This document shows, in pieces, positions 1-9,525 of a stretch of DNA of 64,000 bases (positions are counted from its first letter, which is position 1; the number at the start of each line of letters is the position of its first letter). The notes under the pieces were generated by a model. That model was given only the letters and a program-made list of their open reading frames with translations. It did no database searches and had not been told where the DNA came from. The position numbers were made by a program, and so were the translations under genes. Source of the DNA: Locusta migratoria. Lineage: Eukaryota; Arthropoda; Insecta; Orthoptera; Acrididae. Location of the stretch: contig CM048750.1 of assembly GCA_026315105.1 (NCBI GenBank), positions 74,083,797-74,147,796 of the forward strand, given 5' to 3'.

Positions 1-285
1 CCTTGTGCAGGCCAGACGATTACAGAGACAATGATACGTCTGTTCCTAAGGAACAGACGTTGCTGATGGTCCGCAGCCATAAATGTTAAATATGCCTTCA
101 TTACTTCGCAATTTGCGAGAATTTCCGACTTTAGCTGCTCTTCTTCGGTTGGTCTCTCATACTGTAACATATGAAAATTTGTGTCGTACCGAGACTCGAA
201 CCCGGGTCTGTAACGTATGGAAGATTGTCTCGGCCCGGAACAAATTTTCATATGTTACAATATGATAGACCAGCTGAAGAAGAGC
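1..285. repeat. Truncated tRNA-containing foldback with Tc1 flank, direct repeat of 1790-2074
   Basis: This stretch matches 1790-2074 over the same 285-base length with scattered substitutions. It begins with about 35 bases of Tc1-like transposon, then the left arm and loop of the foldback described at 1834-2166. The loop carries a reverse-oriented tRNA B-box. The right arm is cut at about 285, just before the foldback starting at 331. It could be a second Tc1 copy with the same insertion, or a local duplication; the window edge prevents a decision. Confidence 0.7.
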
Positions 286-330
286 CGTGGCGTGCCTGCT
301 ACCTGCCGGGAGGACAGCCGCGCCATATAC

Positions 331-1489
331 AGGGTGTTTCACTAAGTGTGTTTGCCTCTGTAACTTATAAAATAATAGGTGACGGGAAATTTTAATGCGG
401 TAGGTCAACACAAGGAATGTTACACTTTCTGCGGAGCTATGAACATAGTTTATTGTATTATTTTCCAAAGAGTTACAGCACAAAGATATAATTTTTAAAT
501 GGAACAATAGTTTTTTTCTATCGTGCATTGGAATCGTTGAAACCAGCTGCGTCCAAATCAATTTAAACTACATTCCTATCACTGTTAGTTTGGGAGCTAC
601 AACCCTTCAAAGTTTAGGGGGAGGAGGCTGTGATAGCGTAGCTGACTGCCGAGTGGCTATCCCCTGGGGCATGGCCCACTGTCTCATGAATACCGCTGTC
701 GTAGCCTCCGCCCCCTAAACTTTGAAGGGTTGTAGCTCCCAAACTAACAGTGATAGGAATGTAGTTTAAACTTTTTGTGTCCCAGCCTCGTCGCCGCTTT
801 TGTGTCTCGTTTCCGTCGTAGGTGTCGGTGGCCGAGTAGAAAGACCGACACAGGAACAAAGGATGCACGCTTGTGCAGGTAGGAGGTGACCAGCCAGTGG
901 GACAGCAGAAACTAGAAACACTAGAGTAAATTAGAACGAGATATATATTTCTTAGAGACTTAGTAATACTTAACTTTTACATAGCTCAGTACTGCAGAAG
1001 GCTGATACATAGTTCAGCTAGAGGCCTGCCTAGTGCCTGTCCGATAGCCAAGTCTTCACTGGTGCCTATCTGATTCCGAAGTGTTAACTGGTTCCTATCT
1101 CAGTCCCAAGTGAACGATGTCGTTCAGTGGTGGCCACGAGCGGAGTTGTAGCAGAGGGCGCTCGTGGCTGACGTCGTAAGAACGCCGCGCCGTGCGTGCA
1201 TGGCGTCGCGCGGCGAAAGTAAGTGGCGCGCACTTTAGACTTGTGCGACACCACAAAACTGATTTGGACGCAGCTGGTTTCAACGAATCCAATACACGAT
1301 AGAAAAAACTATTGTTTCATTTAAAAAATTATATCTTTGTGATGTAACTCTCTGGAAAAAGATACAATAAACTATGTTCATTGCTCCGCAGACAGTGTAA
1401 CATTTCTTGTGTTGATCTACCGCATTAAAATTTCCCGTCACCTATTATTTTATAAGTTACAGAGGCAAACACACTTAGTGAAACACCCT
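331..1489. mobile_element. Long foldback (inverted-repeat) element interrupted by an LTR-like insertion
   Basis: The ends are mutually inverted (331-340 against 1480-1489). The left arm of about 310 bases reappears inverted as 690-767 plus 1261-1489. When the 773-1255 insertion and one copy of its 5-base duplication are removed, the right arm becomes a continuous mirror of the left. The uninterrupted element would be about 670 bp with a small central loop at about 640-690. The central part is shared with the foldback at 41571-42248. No transposase is encoded, so it looks like a non-autonomous MITE or foldback element. Confidence 0.85.
773..1255 (-). mobile_element. LTR-like (solo-LTR or TRIM type) element, copy 1
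   Basis: This 483-bp unit is related in reverse orientation to 28021-28522. Both copies start TGT, end in a short A-run and have a 5-bp target-site duplication (AAACT at 768-772 and 1256-1260 here). A TGGCGACGAGG-like motif near the 3' end resembles an LTR primer-binding site, but it lies inside the unit rather than just outside it. A solo LTR is my preferred reading; another non-autonomous class is possible. No coding capacity is visible. Confidence 0.7.
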
Positions 1490-1495
1490 ATTCTG

Positions 1496-1832
1496 CTCAG
1501 AATCACCCTGCGTGATCGAAAGTGTCCGCACACCTGGCTGAAAATAGATCGTGACGCCATCTGTCGGTAATGCTGGAATTCAATAAGTGTTGGCCCCTAC
1601 CATAGCCCCGATGACAGCTTCCAATCTCGCGTGAGTTCAGTCACGTCCTGTGAGGTTTCTTGGGGAATGACAGCTCATTCGTCAAGGAGTGCCGCGCTGA
1701 GAAGAGGTATCGATGTAGGGCGGTGAGCACTTGCACCAAGTCGGCATTCCTTTAAATTCCAAAGGTGTTCTATAGGATTCAAGTTAGGACCTTGTGCGGG
1801 CCAGACCATTACAGAGACAATGATACGTCTGT
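1496..1832 (-). pseudogene. Tc1-like transposon, 3' block
   Basis: On the minus strand this is the 3' part of a Tc1/mariner-superfamily element common in locusts, including a terminal inverted-repeat-like sequence near 1505-1530. The transposase C-terminal coding has many stops. The same element resumes at 2695-2802 and 3806-4445, so the three blocks are one transposon split by later insertions. Assignment is by recognition of the family sequence and collinear order of the blocks. A DDE transposase of this kind would cut and paste DNA at TA sites, but this copy is dead. Confidence 0.65.
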
Positions 1833-1833
1833 T

Positions 1834-2166
1834 CTAAGGAACAGACGTTGCTGATGGTCCTCAGCTATAAATGTTAAATATGCCTTCATTACTTCACAAT
1901 TTGCGAGAATTTCCGACTTTAGCTGTTCTTCTTCAGTCGGTCTATCATATTGTAACATATGAAAATTTGTGCCGTACCAAGACTCGAAATCCGGGTCTGT
2001 AACATATGGAAGTTTTTCTCGGTCCGGCAAAAATTTTCACATGTTACATTATGATAGACCAACTGAAGAAGAGCAGTTGAAGTCGGAAATTCTCGCAAAT
2101 TGCGAAATAATGAAGGTATATTTAACATTTATAGCTGCGGGCCATCAGCAACGTCTGTTTCTTAGG
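1834..2166. repeat. Palindromic foldback with a tRNA-like (B-box) loop
   Basis: The left arm (from 1834) and right arm (to 2166) are almost perfect inverted copies of about 140 bp around a loop at about 1975-2030. The loop contains tRNA-like sequence resembling the SINE head at 2497-2570, and both arms adjoin SINE-like tail sequence. The structure looks like a SINE that became head-to-head inverted. It is inserted in the Tc1 element, which continues at 2695. Confidence 0.75.
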
Positions 2167-2187
2167 TAATATGACAGCCAAGACAAT

Positions 2188-2388
2188 GGCCGGCCGCGGT
2201 GGCCGAGGGGACTGAGGCGCTTCAGTCACGGTCTGCACGGCCACTATGGTCGGGGGTTCGAATCCCCCCCTCGGCATGTATATTTGTGCCGTCCTTAGTA
2301 TTAGCTAGTTCATAAGTAGTTTGTAAGTTTAGGGACTGATGACCCCATAGTTAAGTCCCATAAGCCGTACAAACATTTGAACATTTTT
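2188..2388 (+). mobile_element. SINE, family A (tRNA-derived)
   Basis: About 200 bp. A tRNA-like head with a long variable arm (A-box GGCCGAGG, B-box GGTTCGAATCC) is followed by the family tail 'gggactgatgacc ... acaaacatttgaacatt'. It lies inside the insertion block that splits the Tc1 element. It is not a functional tRNA gene because the acceptor stem is not closed and the tail is that of a retroposon. Confidence 0.9.
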
Positions 2389-2496
2389 GAACAAGCTAAA
2401 GATGGTGTAGTATGACTGTCTCCGTCGCGGAAATCACTGCTAAATGCGTGCGAGCAATAAGGGAAGTAGACATGTGTAACATATGGTCGGGTAGCG

Positions 2497-2685
2497 TGTC
2501 CGGGTGGCCGAGTGGTTAAAGCGACCGCTCGCGAAAAGCGGGAGACCCGGGTTCGAGTCCCGGTTCGGCACAAATTTTCATATGTTATAATATGATAGAC
2601 CAACTGAAGAAGAGCAGCTAAAGACGGAAATTCTCGCAAATTGCAAAGTAATCTTCATTACTTTGCAATTTGCGAGAATTTCCGT
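2497..2685 (+). mobile_element. tRNA-derived SINE (second family) with a terminal hairpin
   Basis: 2497-2570 folds as a tRNA-Ser/Leu-like head (GGCCGAGTGG A-box, GGTTCGAGTCC B-box). The tail matches the arms of the foldback at 1834-2166. At 2624-2685 there is a near-perfect hairpin with 28-bp arms and a 6-base loop. This unit probably is the source type of the foldbacks at 1-285 and 1834-2166. Confidence 0.7.
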
Positions 2686-2694
2686 ATTGACCAT

Positions 2695-2802
2695 ATTGTC
2701 TAACCACAGCCACAGGTCGCGCATTATGAAGAGGTGCTCGATCGTGTTGAAAAATACAATCGCCGTCCCGGAAGCGCTGTTCAATAATGGAAAGCAATAA
2801 GA
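2695..2802 (-). pseudogene. Tc1-like transposon, middle block
   Basis: A minus-strand continuation of the Tc1-like element between the foldback/SINE insertion and the LINE tail at 2803. In the intact family this region encodes the part of the DDE transposase just before the C-terminal block. It is too short and damaged to be functional. The call depends on collinearity with 1496-1832 and 3806-4445. Confidence 0.55.
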
Positions 2803-3800
2803 AGCTTGGCAAGGGCAAAAAAGGGGAAGCAAGAAAGTGTGGAAGGCATAATACGATGCAGAATGGAGAGCATATCTGCCATCAGAAGAAAAGTGTTGGA
2901 GCATTGGCAGGAGCTGTGGGACACCAAGGACACCGGAAGGAGAACTCACCAGCTTCTGCTCAGCATACAAGGCTCACTATGAGCTACGAGACTGCACCTT
3001 ATGACAGGACATGGACCCCACCCGACATATCTTTGCCGGTTCGAGGTACAGGCGTCACCCGCGTGTGAATGTGGAACCAGGGAAGGCGATCCAGAGCATT
3101 TCGTTTCCGAGTGACCCATGTTCGACGAAGTGGTGCGAGAATTACTAGAACGACTGATCAGCAACGTCAAATTCGAATTGCTGAGATCAGAAAACACCTT
3201 CGCGGATGCGATATCAAATAAAGTCAGATAAGACAACGTCAGACACAGTTAAGTGGACAAAACACCAATCAGGACGTCAACTCCAATAAGACAACAATCA
3301 CCCAACCAAGACAACACTCCAGTTCAGACACCACACATATTTTGACAACCGCCGATGAAGACGGCCAGATCTTTCCGCTGGAGGGCAGACTGGTCGCCGT
3401 CACTGGCTGATATCCGCTGTCTTCTGCATCTGGGGGTAGGCCTGGCACAACGGTAGTTTAGAGAGTAGGTTAGTAGTTTTTCATTAATCAAAAATGGGGG
3501 AATTAGTAGTTGGGGGACTGCAGAGGTAGTAATCAGTTTCGGGCCGCGCACGCCAGGGGTACGTTCATCAGCATTAGCTCGGTGAGTTGGCCGTCATCAC
3601 CATCAGGATTGTAACCTACTGTCACACCTGTAATACTGCAGTAGTAGGTTAAGTTTGCTAATTCTTACAAGTAAAACATAGTAATGGCTACTGGGTTACA
3701 TAATGAAGTGACATTGAATTGTATAAAGCTGTGTTTCTTAAAGAAGCATAATAAGACCCTTTGTAAATCATTGGGTTGTATTGTAAAAGATTAAACAAAC
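2803..3800 (+). pseudogene. RNase-H-type LINE (R1/I group) ORF2 C-terminus plus 3' UTR
   Basis: A 5'-truncated non-LTR retrotransposon. Joining two frames, the translation reads WQELWD, then LMTGHGPHPTYLCRF, then CECGTREGDPEHFVSE. This is the tail region that follows RNase H in R1/I-type polyproteins, with the CxC...H cysteine-histidine motif. The ORF ends with a TAA near 3229. About 570 bases of presumed 3' UTR follow, ending in an A/T-rich stretch before Tc1 sequence resumes. Frameshifts and a stop are present, so the copy is dead. Confidence 0.65.
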
Positions 3801-3805
3801 TTTTT

Positions 3806-4445
3806 CTTTAAGTGGGTGCTTTGAACATCAGTGTAGGCTTGTGCTGTGATTCATCGGGCATTCGCCATAACCCACAGGCTGTCATCGGATCGCCACATTG
3901 TAGACCGTGATTCGTCTCTCCACGCAACGTTTTTCTACTGTTTAATTGCCCAATGTTTACGCTCCTTACACCAAGCGAGGCGTCGTTTGGTATTCACCTG
4001 CGTGGTGTGTGGCTTATGCGCAGCCGATCGGCCATGATATCCAAGTTTTTTTGTCTCTTGCATAACTGTCACAGTACTTGGTGTGGATCCTGGTGCGGTT
4101 TGGAAGTCCTTTTTGATGGTCTGTATAATGCCTACCTATACACTGTACGACCCTCTTTAACTGTCGGCGGTCTCTGTCGATCAACAAACGAGGTCGGTCT
4201 GTACGCTTTCGTTCTGTACGTGTCCCTTCACGTTTCCACTTCAGAAACACTGGACCTAGAGATGTTTAGGACTGTAGAAATCTTGCATACAGACTTCTGA
4301 CAGAAGTGACACCCAATCACCTGGCTATGTTTGACGTCCACGTGCTGTGCAGAGCGCGCACCATTCTGATGTCTAATGTCTACAGAGGTCACTGATATGA
4401 AGTAGCTGGCAGCAGGTGGCAGCACAATGCACCTGTCACACTTTA
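3806..4445 (-). pseudogene. Tc1-like transposase, N-terminal block
   Basis: Minus-strand frames give a Tc1-type DNA-binding region (WKREGTRTERKRTDRPRL, then LIDRDRRQLKRVV) at about 4014-4250. Toward lower coordinates follows GRSAAHKPHTTQ, RRLAWCKERKHW and WRDESRSTMW, which contains the first catalytic Asp of the DDE domain in its DES motif. Reading frames change several times and stops interrupt, so it is a pseudogene. Terminal repeats are not clear at the 4.4-kb end. The element inserted first; the foldback, SINEs and LINE tail came later. Confidence 0.75.
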
Positions 4446-4552
4446 CGCAATTCTAGTGATATTCTTGTATTGTAGTAGTGACAATTTGTTCTGTATTGTA
4501 CATAATGGAACGAGTTATCATACTGTCATGCTGAAAAGTTTTATTAATATCC

Positions 4553-4695
4553 AATGTTTGTAAATCTATCGGACCAAACTGCGTGGTCATCATTCCGTAC
4601 CTTACTAACTAATTAAACCTAGGTAAACTAACCTACGGAAAAACATACACATCCATGCCAGGGAGGACTCGAACCTCCACGGCAAGCAATCGCGC
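4553..4695 (-). mobile_element. SINE, family B, truncated head
   Basis: The reverse complement shows the family B tail (ctacggactgatgaccacgc-like) and the B-box; the head is cut at about 4695 where a small palindrome begins. Confidence 0.85.
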
Positions 4696-4708
4696 TTTAT
4701 TAATGTTT

Positions 4709-4773
4709 ATTGTACTGGTGTCGTGTCTGTTCTTTCGCACGCCCGAAAGAACAGACCCCACACCAATACAATA
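4709..4773. repeat. Short palindrome (about 30-bp arms)
   Basis: Two arms of about 30 bases containing TGTCTGTTCTTTCG and its inverse flank a 4-6 base loop. The palindrome abuts the truncated SINE on the left and about 200 bp of SINE-like leader on the right. It may be the 5' end of the tRNA-like repeat ending near 5095. Confidence 0.7.
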
Positions 4774-4954
4774 AGTATGTAAACGCGACGACGGCGTAAG
4801 CTTCAGTTATTTCACCGCAGATGCGGTCATACGTCCGACCTCACACGGGAATCCGCTATAGCGAGTGTAAGAGAACATGGACGATAGGGGCGCTACAAAC
4901 ATAGCGTGCGACTTGTGGGAATTTGAGACGGACGGGAGAAGAGCACTGGTGGGG

Positions 4955-5095
4955 AAAAAAAAAAAAAAATAAATAAATAAAAAAAAAAAAAAAAAAAAAA
5001 TAAGTGGTTAAGGCGACCACTGGCCCGAAGCGGGAGACACGGGTTCGATTCCCGGTCCGGCTAACATTTTCATTTGTCGCCATTGCTTAATATCA
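4955..5095 (+). mobile_element. A-rich tract plus tRNA-derived SINE head
   Basis: 4955-5001 is almost pure A with TAAA units. 5003-5062 is a tRNA-like head of the same family as 2497 (GTGGTTAAGGCGACC, B-box GGTTCGATTCC), followed by its short tail. The A-tract replaces the usual first bases of the head. Confidence 0.7.
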
Positions 5096-5424
5096 ATGCC
5101 CAAATGCGTCCACTGTCTATCCTTTCTTTCCTATCCTTCTCCCTTCCCTTCCTTTAACAATCATTTGCAAATTTTATTAATGTGTTTCCTTGCATCAGGG
5201 CCTTTTTTAATAGCCCATTTTGGTTTAGGAAACATTGAATATGTGGTACACATCTGTCTCTGTTCAGTTTGTGTAAATTTACACTGACAAACAATCGTAC
5301 TATTAGTCGGATCTGTGACATTATTTTTCGAAATACTGTCTGCAGCACTGATTGAAGTTGCTTCAGATTCAAATATTCTATATCTATGGGACTCAACATC
5401 TTTGGTTATTAGTCACTATTCTTT

Positions 5425-5562
5425 CCAACTAATGAAACTAAAACTAACCTAAGGAGAAGAACACACAAACCCATGACCCAGGGAGGACTCGAACCTCCGA
5501 CGGCGAGTATCCGCGCATTCCGTAGCAAGGCGCATTAGACCGCTCGGCCACTCCACAGCGGT
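5425..5562 (-). mobile_element. SINE, family B, partial
   Basis: Minus-strand B-box and A-box region (to about 5562) with a shortened tail; the terminal 'acaaacatttgaac' part is missing. Confidence 0.8.
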
Positions 5563-6019
5563 GAAGTTGATTATACGCATTATGTAATTAGGAATGCCAG
5601 AAAGAAGATATATAAATGTATTTGTCGGTTGCAGAAACTGAAGACGGCTATGGAGAGAGAGCGCTACGAAGAAAAAGATTGTAAAGGATACTTATGAAAG
5701 TAAAAACTATTGATTTCTGCGTATATTGTATTGCAGTAATCATGTCCAGGATATGACATTTTGTAGTATGTAATAGGCATATTTGAAGTGAATCTCTACG
5801 CCTCCTATGTTATCCCGGTTAGGATTACACACAGTCATTAAGTCTTAGCATTGGGTAGGGAACTTTTTGCAAAATGTGGGAGGACTAGTGACTTGTAGTA
5901 TAACGTAAATTGACAGACATTTTAACTTAATTACGTAAGTTTCGGTTCGGCTGAAACTAGAAGCCGAATATTCGGTTACGGTTTCGGTTTCGGCAGCGAA
6001 TAATGTTTCGGTTGGACTC
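5563..6019. other. No gene seen
   Basis: AT-rich sequence without coding signs. From about 5940 a TTCGG-rich stretch resembles the subterminal region of hAT-type elements and leads into the inverted-repeat element at 6020. Confidence 0.4.
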
Positions 6020-6782
6020 TATACTCCGTTCACCGAAACGAGAGACGTACTGTAAACACACTAAGGCACGTGACCAGGGGTGGACAAAGTAGGGTCGCTC
6101 GCTCAATTTCGCTGCATCCGTTTCGGGTGTAAGGTCGTTGTGTGTGTTGTTATATATCAGTGCTATTGGAAGCCAAGCATTTAAATTTCATTTCTTTTAA
6201 GAGATTATAAAATGTGATTTTCTCTGAAAATTTCCCAAATCTACATCTTTGCTTACGGCAACAAGCACTTTGTCAAGTGTTGGAAATTTCTTACGAAAAA
6301 CGTTTGTTCGTATGGTATTTCAGTCAAAGTCATCAAGACCTTCTAAAAGCTTTGTCGTAATTTTTTAAGGCTTCAAAGAGTGCGTGACTTTTTTATTGAC
6401 TGTTTTCATAAAAATATCAGTCACTGACTGTTCTGGATACAACAACTGAGTTTTATACGCACTAGGAACCATGTTATTACTTAGGTGAACTCAAATTGGA
6501 GGATGACATAATGAGGTTACTCTTACGTAATACCAATGAGAGAGAAAAAGAGACACATAGACTATGAATGCTGAACGTTGTTGTAAACACTAATACTTAC
6601 GTTACTATTCAGCAACTGGTCCTTTAAGATGAAGTTGACAGTCAACATCTATGATCACTACATAACAACACACACAACGATCTGAAACGGATGCAGCGAT
6701 CGACCCTGTTTTGTCCACCCCTGGTCACGCCCTCAGTGTGTTTACAGTACGTCTCTCACATCGGTGAACGGAGCATAGTACT
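6020..6782. mobile_element. hAT-like non-autonomous element with long terminal inverted repeats
   Basis: 6020-6160 is inverted at 6655-6782, with the motif CAGGGGTGGACAAA in both arms, which resembles hAT-type termini. The interior has short minus-strand stretches that look protein-like (for example TIRTNVFRKKFPTLDKV) but with stops, possibly a transposase relic. No clear 8-bp target duplication was found. The family assignment is inference. Confidence 0.6.
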
Positions 6783-6784
6783 TT

Positions 6785-6990
6785 TAACCTTCCGGGGGGG
6801 GGAGGGAAGAGATGAATAGAGAAAGCAGGTAATAACATATATAGGAGGGTGGATAGATGCAGGAGTGGAAATAGAAAGAGGAGGAGAAATCGGTGGTGGT
6901 GGCGGCGAAAAAGGAGACAGACACAGATTGAGGGGAGCTGGACAGAAAGAGCGAGAGATGAGAGAGAGAGAGAGAGGACGGAGGAGTACG
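6785..6990. repeat. Polypurine tract
   Basis: About 200 bases are strongly biased to A and G on the plus strand, starting with a G-run and ending in (GA)n. No coding sense. Confidence 0.8.
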
Positions 6991-7386
6991 TGGAATAACA
7001 GATTACTGGAATAAATAAATGCGCGATCATTGCTGGAAATTTAACTAGCAGATAGTGAAGTTATGCAAGTACACCAATAATTAAACCACCTGCCACCTGG
7101 AATATCTGCCGGTGTACCTCACCGTGGTAGCGTTCTGGTCTCACAACCATAGAGTCGCCAATTCGTGTCCCGTTGCAACACATTTTTTTCGCTGTTTTCG
7201 AATTCAGTTATATAAAGCATTTTAGGATCTCTAATTCCAAGTGTTGTGTTACTTTCTGTTTGTGTATGTAGAGCTGCAACACTTTGTCATCACCTAAACC
7301 GAAGGTTATATTGGTTAGCTGCTTGAAAAGCCATTAGTAGTCTGAAGACGATTTTTGCAAAAACAGCGTCATTGCTCATTGCGTTT

Positions 7387-7580
7387 CCGCGGTGGAGTAG
7401 CCGAGCGGTCTAAAGCGTCTCGCTGCGGAGCGCGCGGTTTCCCGCGGTGGAGGTTCGAGTCCTCCCTGGGGCATGGGTGTATGTGTTGTCCTTAGGTTAG
7501 TTTACCTTAGTTTAAGTAGTTTGTAAGCTACGGACTGATGACCACGCAGTTTGGTCCGATAAATCTACAAACATTTGAAC
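7387..7580 (+). mobile_element. SINE, family B, near full length
   Basis: Head GGAGTAGCCGAGCGG, B-box GGTTCGAGTCC, tail ending 'acaaacatttgaac'. Confidence 0.9.
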
Positions 7581-8094
7581 TACCGTCGTCATCTAATAAT
7601 GAAACCAATACTGTAAAATATGTTCATTAAAAAAAAACTGAAACCATAATTATTAACAACCTTTTATAAAATATAGAAAATCGTGCATTTCTCGTAAAAT
7701 TTACCGTTAGATATTAAAATTGTGTAAGTATTCGAACACACACAAAAAAAGTCATTACAGGGTTCGAACCACCGATATTGTGATTGTATGGCTAGAATGC
7801 TACCAACATTATTTATTTTTTATTTTTTTTCATTCCTGTTCGATTTGTTCTTGGCTTAGCCAAGGCGCCCGGCATGAGCTACACCAAAAGCTGGTACAAC
7901 TGCTTTGATTATTGGTAATTACGTGTACTTGCAAAATTTCCAAGTCGATTTTCTCGGGAAGTTTTGAGAATTGCGTCGAAAGGTTTTTGCTGATTGTTAT
8001 TTGTGTACTGAAATTTACGTACCATAAATATCAAAAAATTCTAAAATCCGATACCCATGTGGCCTCCTTGTAAGAGGAGAAAAGGTAGGTAGGT
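7581..8094. other. No gene seen
   Basis: AT-rich sequence with short homopolymers. The longest open frames are about 60 codons and show no recognisable domain. Confidence 0.4.
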
Positions 8095-8185
8095 ATAGAG
8101 ATGAGAGAAGTTTTGGGCAAGGGGAAGGCGTGTAGTACACTTATCAAATTCCTGTGCGTATTTAGCACTGAGAAGCATATGCTCG

Positions 8186-8947
8186 TTAGGGGAAAGCAAT
8201 AGAGTAAACCTATTGTGGGTTCCTGGCCACTCGGGGATCAGTGGCAACGAACATGCCGACAGATTAGCCAGGATGGGGGCAGAGACTCCATTTATTGGAC
8301 CGGAACCCGTCCTGACAATCACCAAGGCAATGATCAAATTGGAGCTACGTAACTAGCTCAGAAGACAGCACGTAGAATATTGGACCAAAGTCTACCAACA
8401 AAAACATGGCATGGTAATGATGCCAAAGCCATGTTTTAAAAGAAGCTCTGCAATCCTGGGCCTGAACAGGAGAGAGATTAGACTCATGGTTGGATTGCTG
8501 CCAAGCCATAGGAATTTCAAAAAACACCTACATACAATGGGAATAACAGAAGAGGACCCTAAATGTAGGATCTGTGATGACGGTGATGAAACTGCATAAC
8601 ATCTAATCTTTGAATGCATTGCATTGGAGAGTAAAAGGCAATGGGAATAACAGAAGAGGACCCTAAATGTAGGATCTGTGATGACGGTGATGAAACTGCA
8701 TAACATCTAATCTTTGAATGCATTGCATTGGAGAGTAAAAGGCACAGAACATTTGGGACAACCAGACTCGAAGAAATAGTGTCTAATAAAGAACTGGTAA
8801 AGGGACTCCTTGCACTGTTCAAGGGCATTGGTTGGCTTTACTAGATATACAGGGAGCGATACCGCACAATAAACTTAGTTTCGGTGCGGGCTGTGGCGGG
8901 TTGGACCAAGACTGTTTTGGCTTTCCTGGAAAAATCAAATCAAATCA
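8186..8947 (+). pseudogene. LINE RNase H and C-terminal fragment (I/R1 group)
   Basis: The fragment starts in the RNase H domain. The frame reads WVPGHSGISGNEHADRLAR, with the family's conserved HADRLA Asp, then FIGPEPVLTI and a tail with GLNRREIRLMVGLL and CRICDDGDETA, a cysteine motif typical of these LINEs. A stop follows ELRN, and the CxxC tail is duplicated in tandem (8535-8742). The 3' end is an A-rich AAATCAAATCAAATC tail. The same family is present at 57286-58470 on the other strand, where more of RNase H is kept. Non-functional. Confidence 0.85.
8535..8742 (+). repeat. Tandem duplication, 104-bp unit
   Basis: 8535-8638 is repeated at 8639-8742 with essentially no changes, inside the LINE 3' coding part. 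Such near-identity implies a recent event in an otherwise old copy. The related copy near 57.5 kb does not show it. Confidence 0.9.
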
Positions 8948-9089
8948 ATAGAGATGGGAGAAGTTTTGGGCAAGGGGAAGGGGTGTAGTACACTTATAAA
9001 ATTCCTGTGCGTATTTAGCACTGAGAAGCATTTGCCGGTTAATGTAGTAAATATATACCTGTGAAATGCCGGTGCCAAGTCTAGTTCGT

Positions 9090-9475
9090 TACGTTAGTGT
9101 TGTGGATGTGGTGGAGAATTCCCGCAGCGAAGCGATGCTCCATGTGCCACTGGCGGCGCGCGCCTTCCTCGGGCAGCGGCAGTGGTAGCGCCCCGGGCGC
9201 CGCGGGCTGCATGGCGTTGCCTAGCAACCGCCTCCACCGCGCTGACTCACGCAAGCCCCAGCGCGCGCGAGCGCACCTGCCAACGCAGCCAACCCGTCTA
9301 CTGCTCGCAATGCGAGGAAATCACTGCCACCAGGCGTGTACACTTTGCGGTTACGACTGTACGTCTGCATCCATACCCCATTAGCCACCTTACGGTACCA
9401 CTTCCGATTGCAATCGCGTATCGTTCGCGGACAGAAAACGAATTCCGGTGCGCCTCCGTGCGGCCTCTAATCTAA
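9090..9475. promoter_or_regulatory. CpG-rich patch with RFX X-box and AP-1-like site
   Basis: GC and CpG content rise sharply compared with the AT-rich surroundings. GTTGCCTAGCAAC at 9216-9228 is a close match to the RFX/X-box consensus, and TGACTCA at 9243-9249 is an AP-1 site. Plus-strand open frames here are Ala/Arg-rich and look like composition artefacts. A promoter or enhancer is an inference; no transcription start can be fixed. Confidence 0.4.
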
Positions 9476-9525
9476 TTTGATCCTTGCGCTCTTTTCGCGA
9501 GATATACTTAGGAGGAAGCTATATA

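Larger units (their letters stand above)
8095..9031. repeat. 84-bp direct repeats flanking a LINE fragment
   Basis: 8095-8178 and 8948-9031 are copies of the same 84 bases with a few differences, one on each side of the LINE fragment 8186-8947. If this is a target-site duplication it is unusually long for a non-LTR element; a gene-conversion or template-switch origin is possible. Confidence 0.85.

Noticed and set aside
2188..2280. tRNA gene with long variable arm
   Set aside because: The tRNA-like part continues into the shared SINE tail, occurs about 20 times in the window and has target duplications; acceptor stems do not close.
9097..9475. Overlapping 95- and 97-codon proteins
   Set aside because: CpG-patch artefacts rich in Ala, Arg and Ser; no homology recognised.
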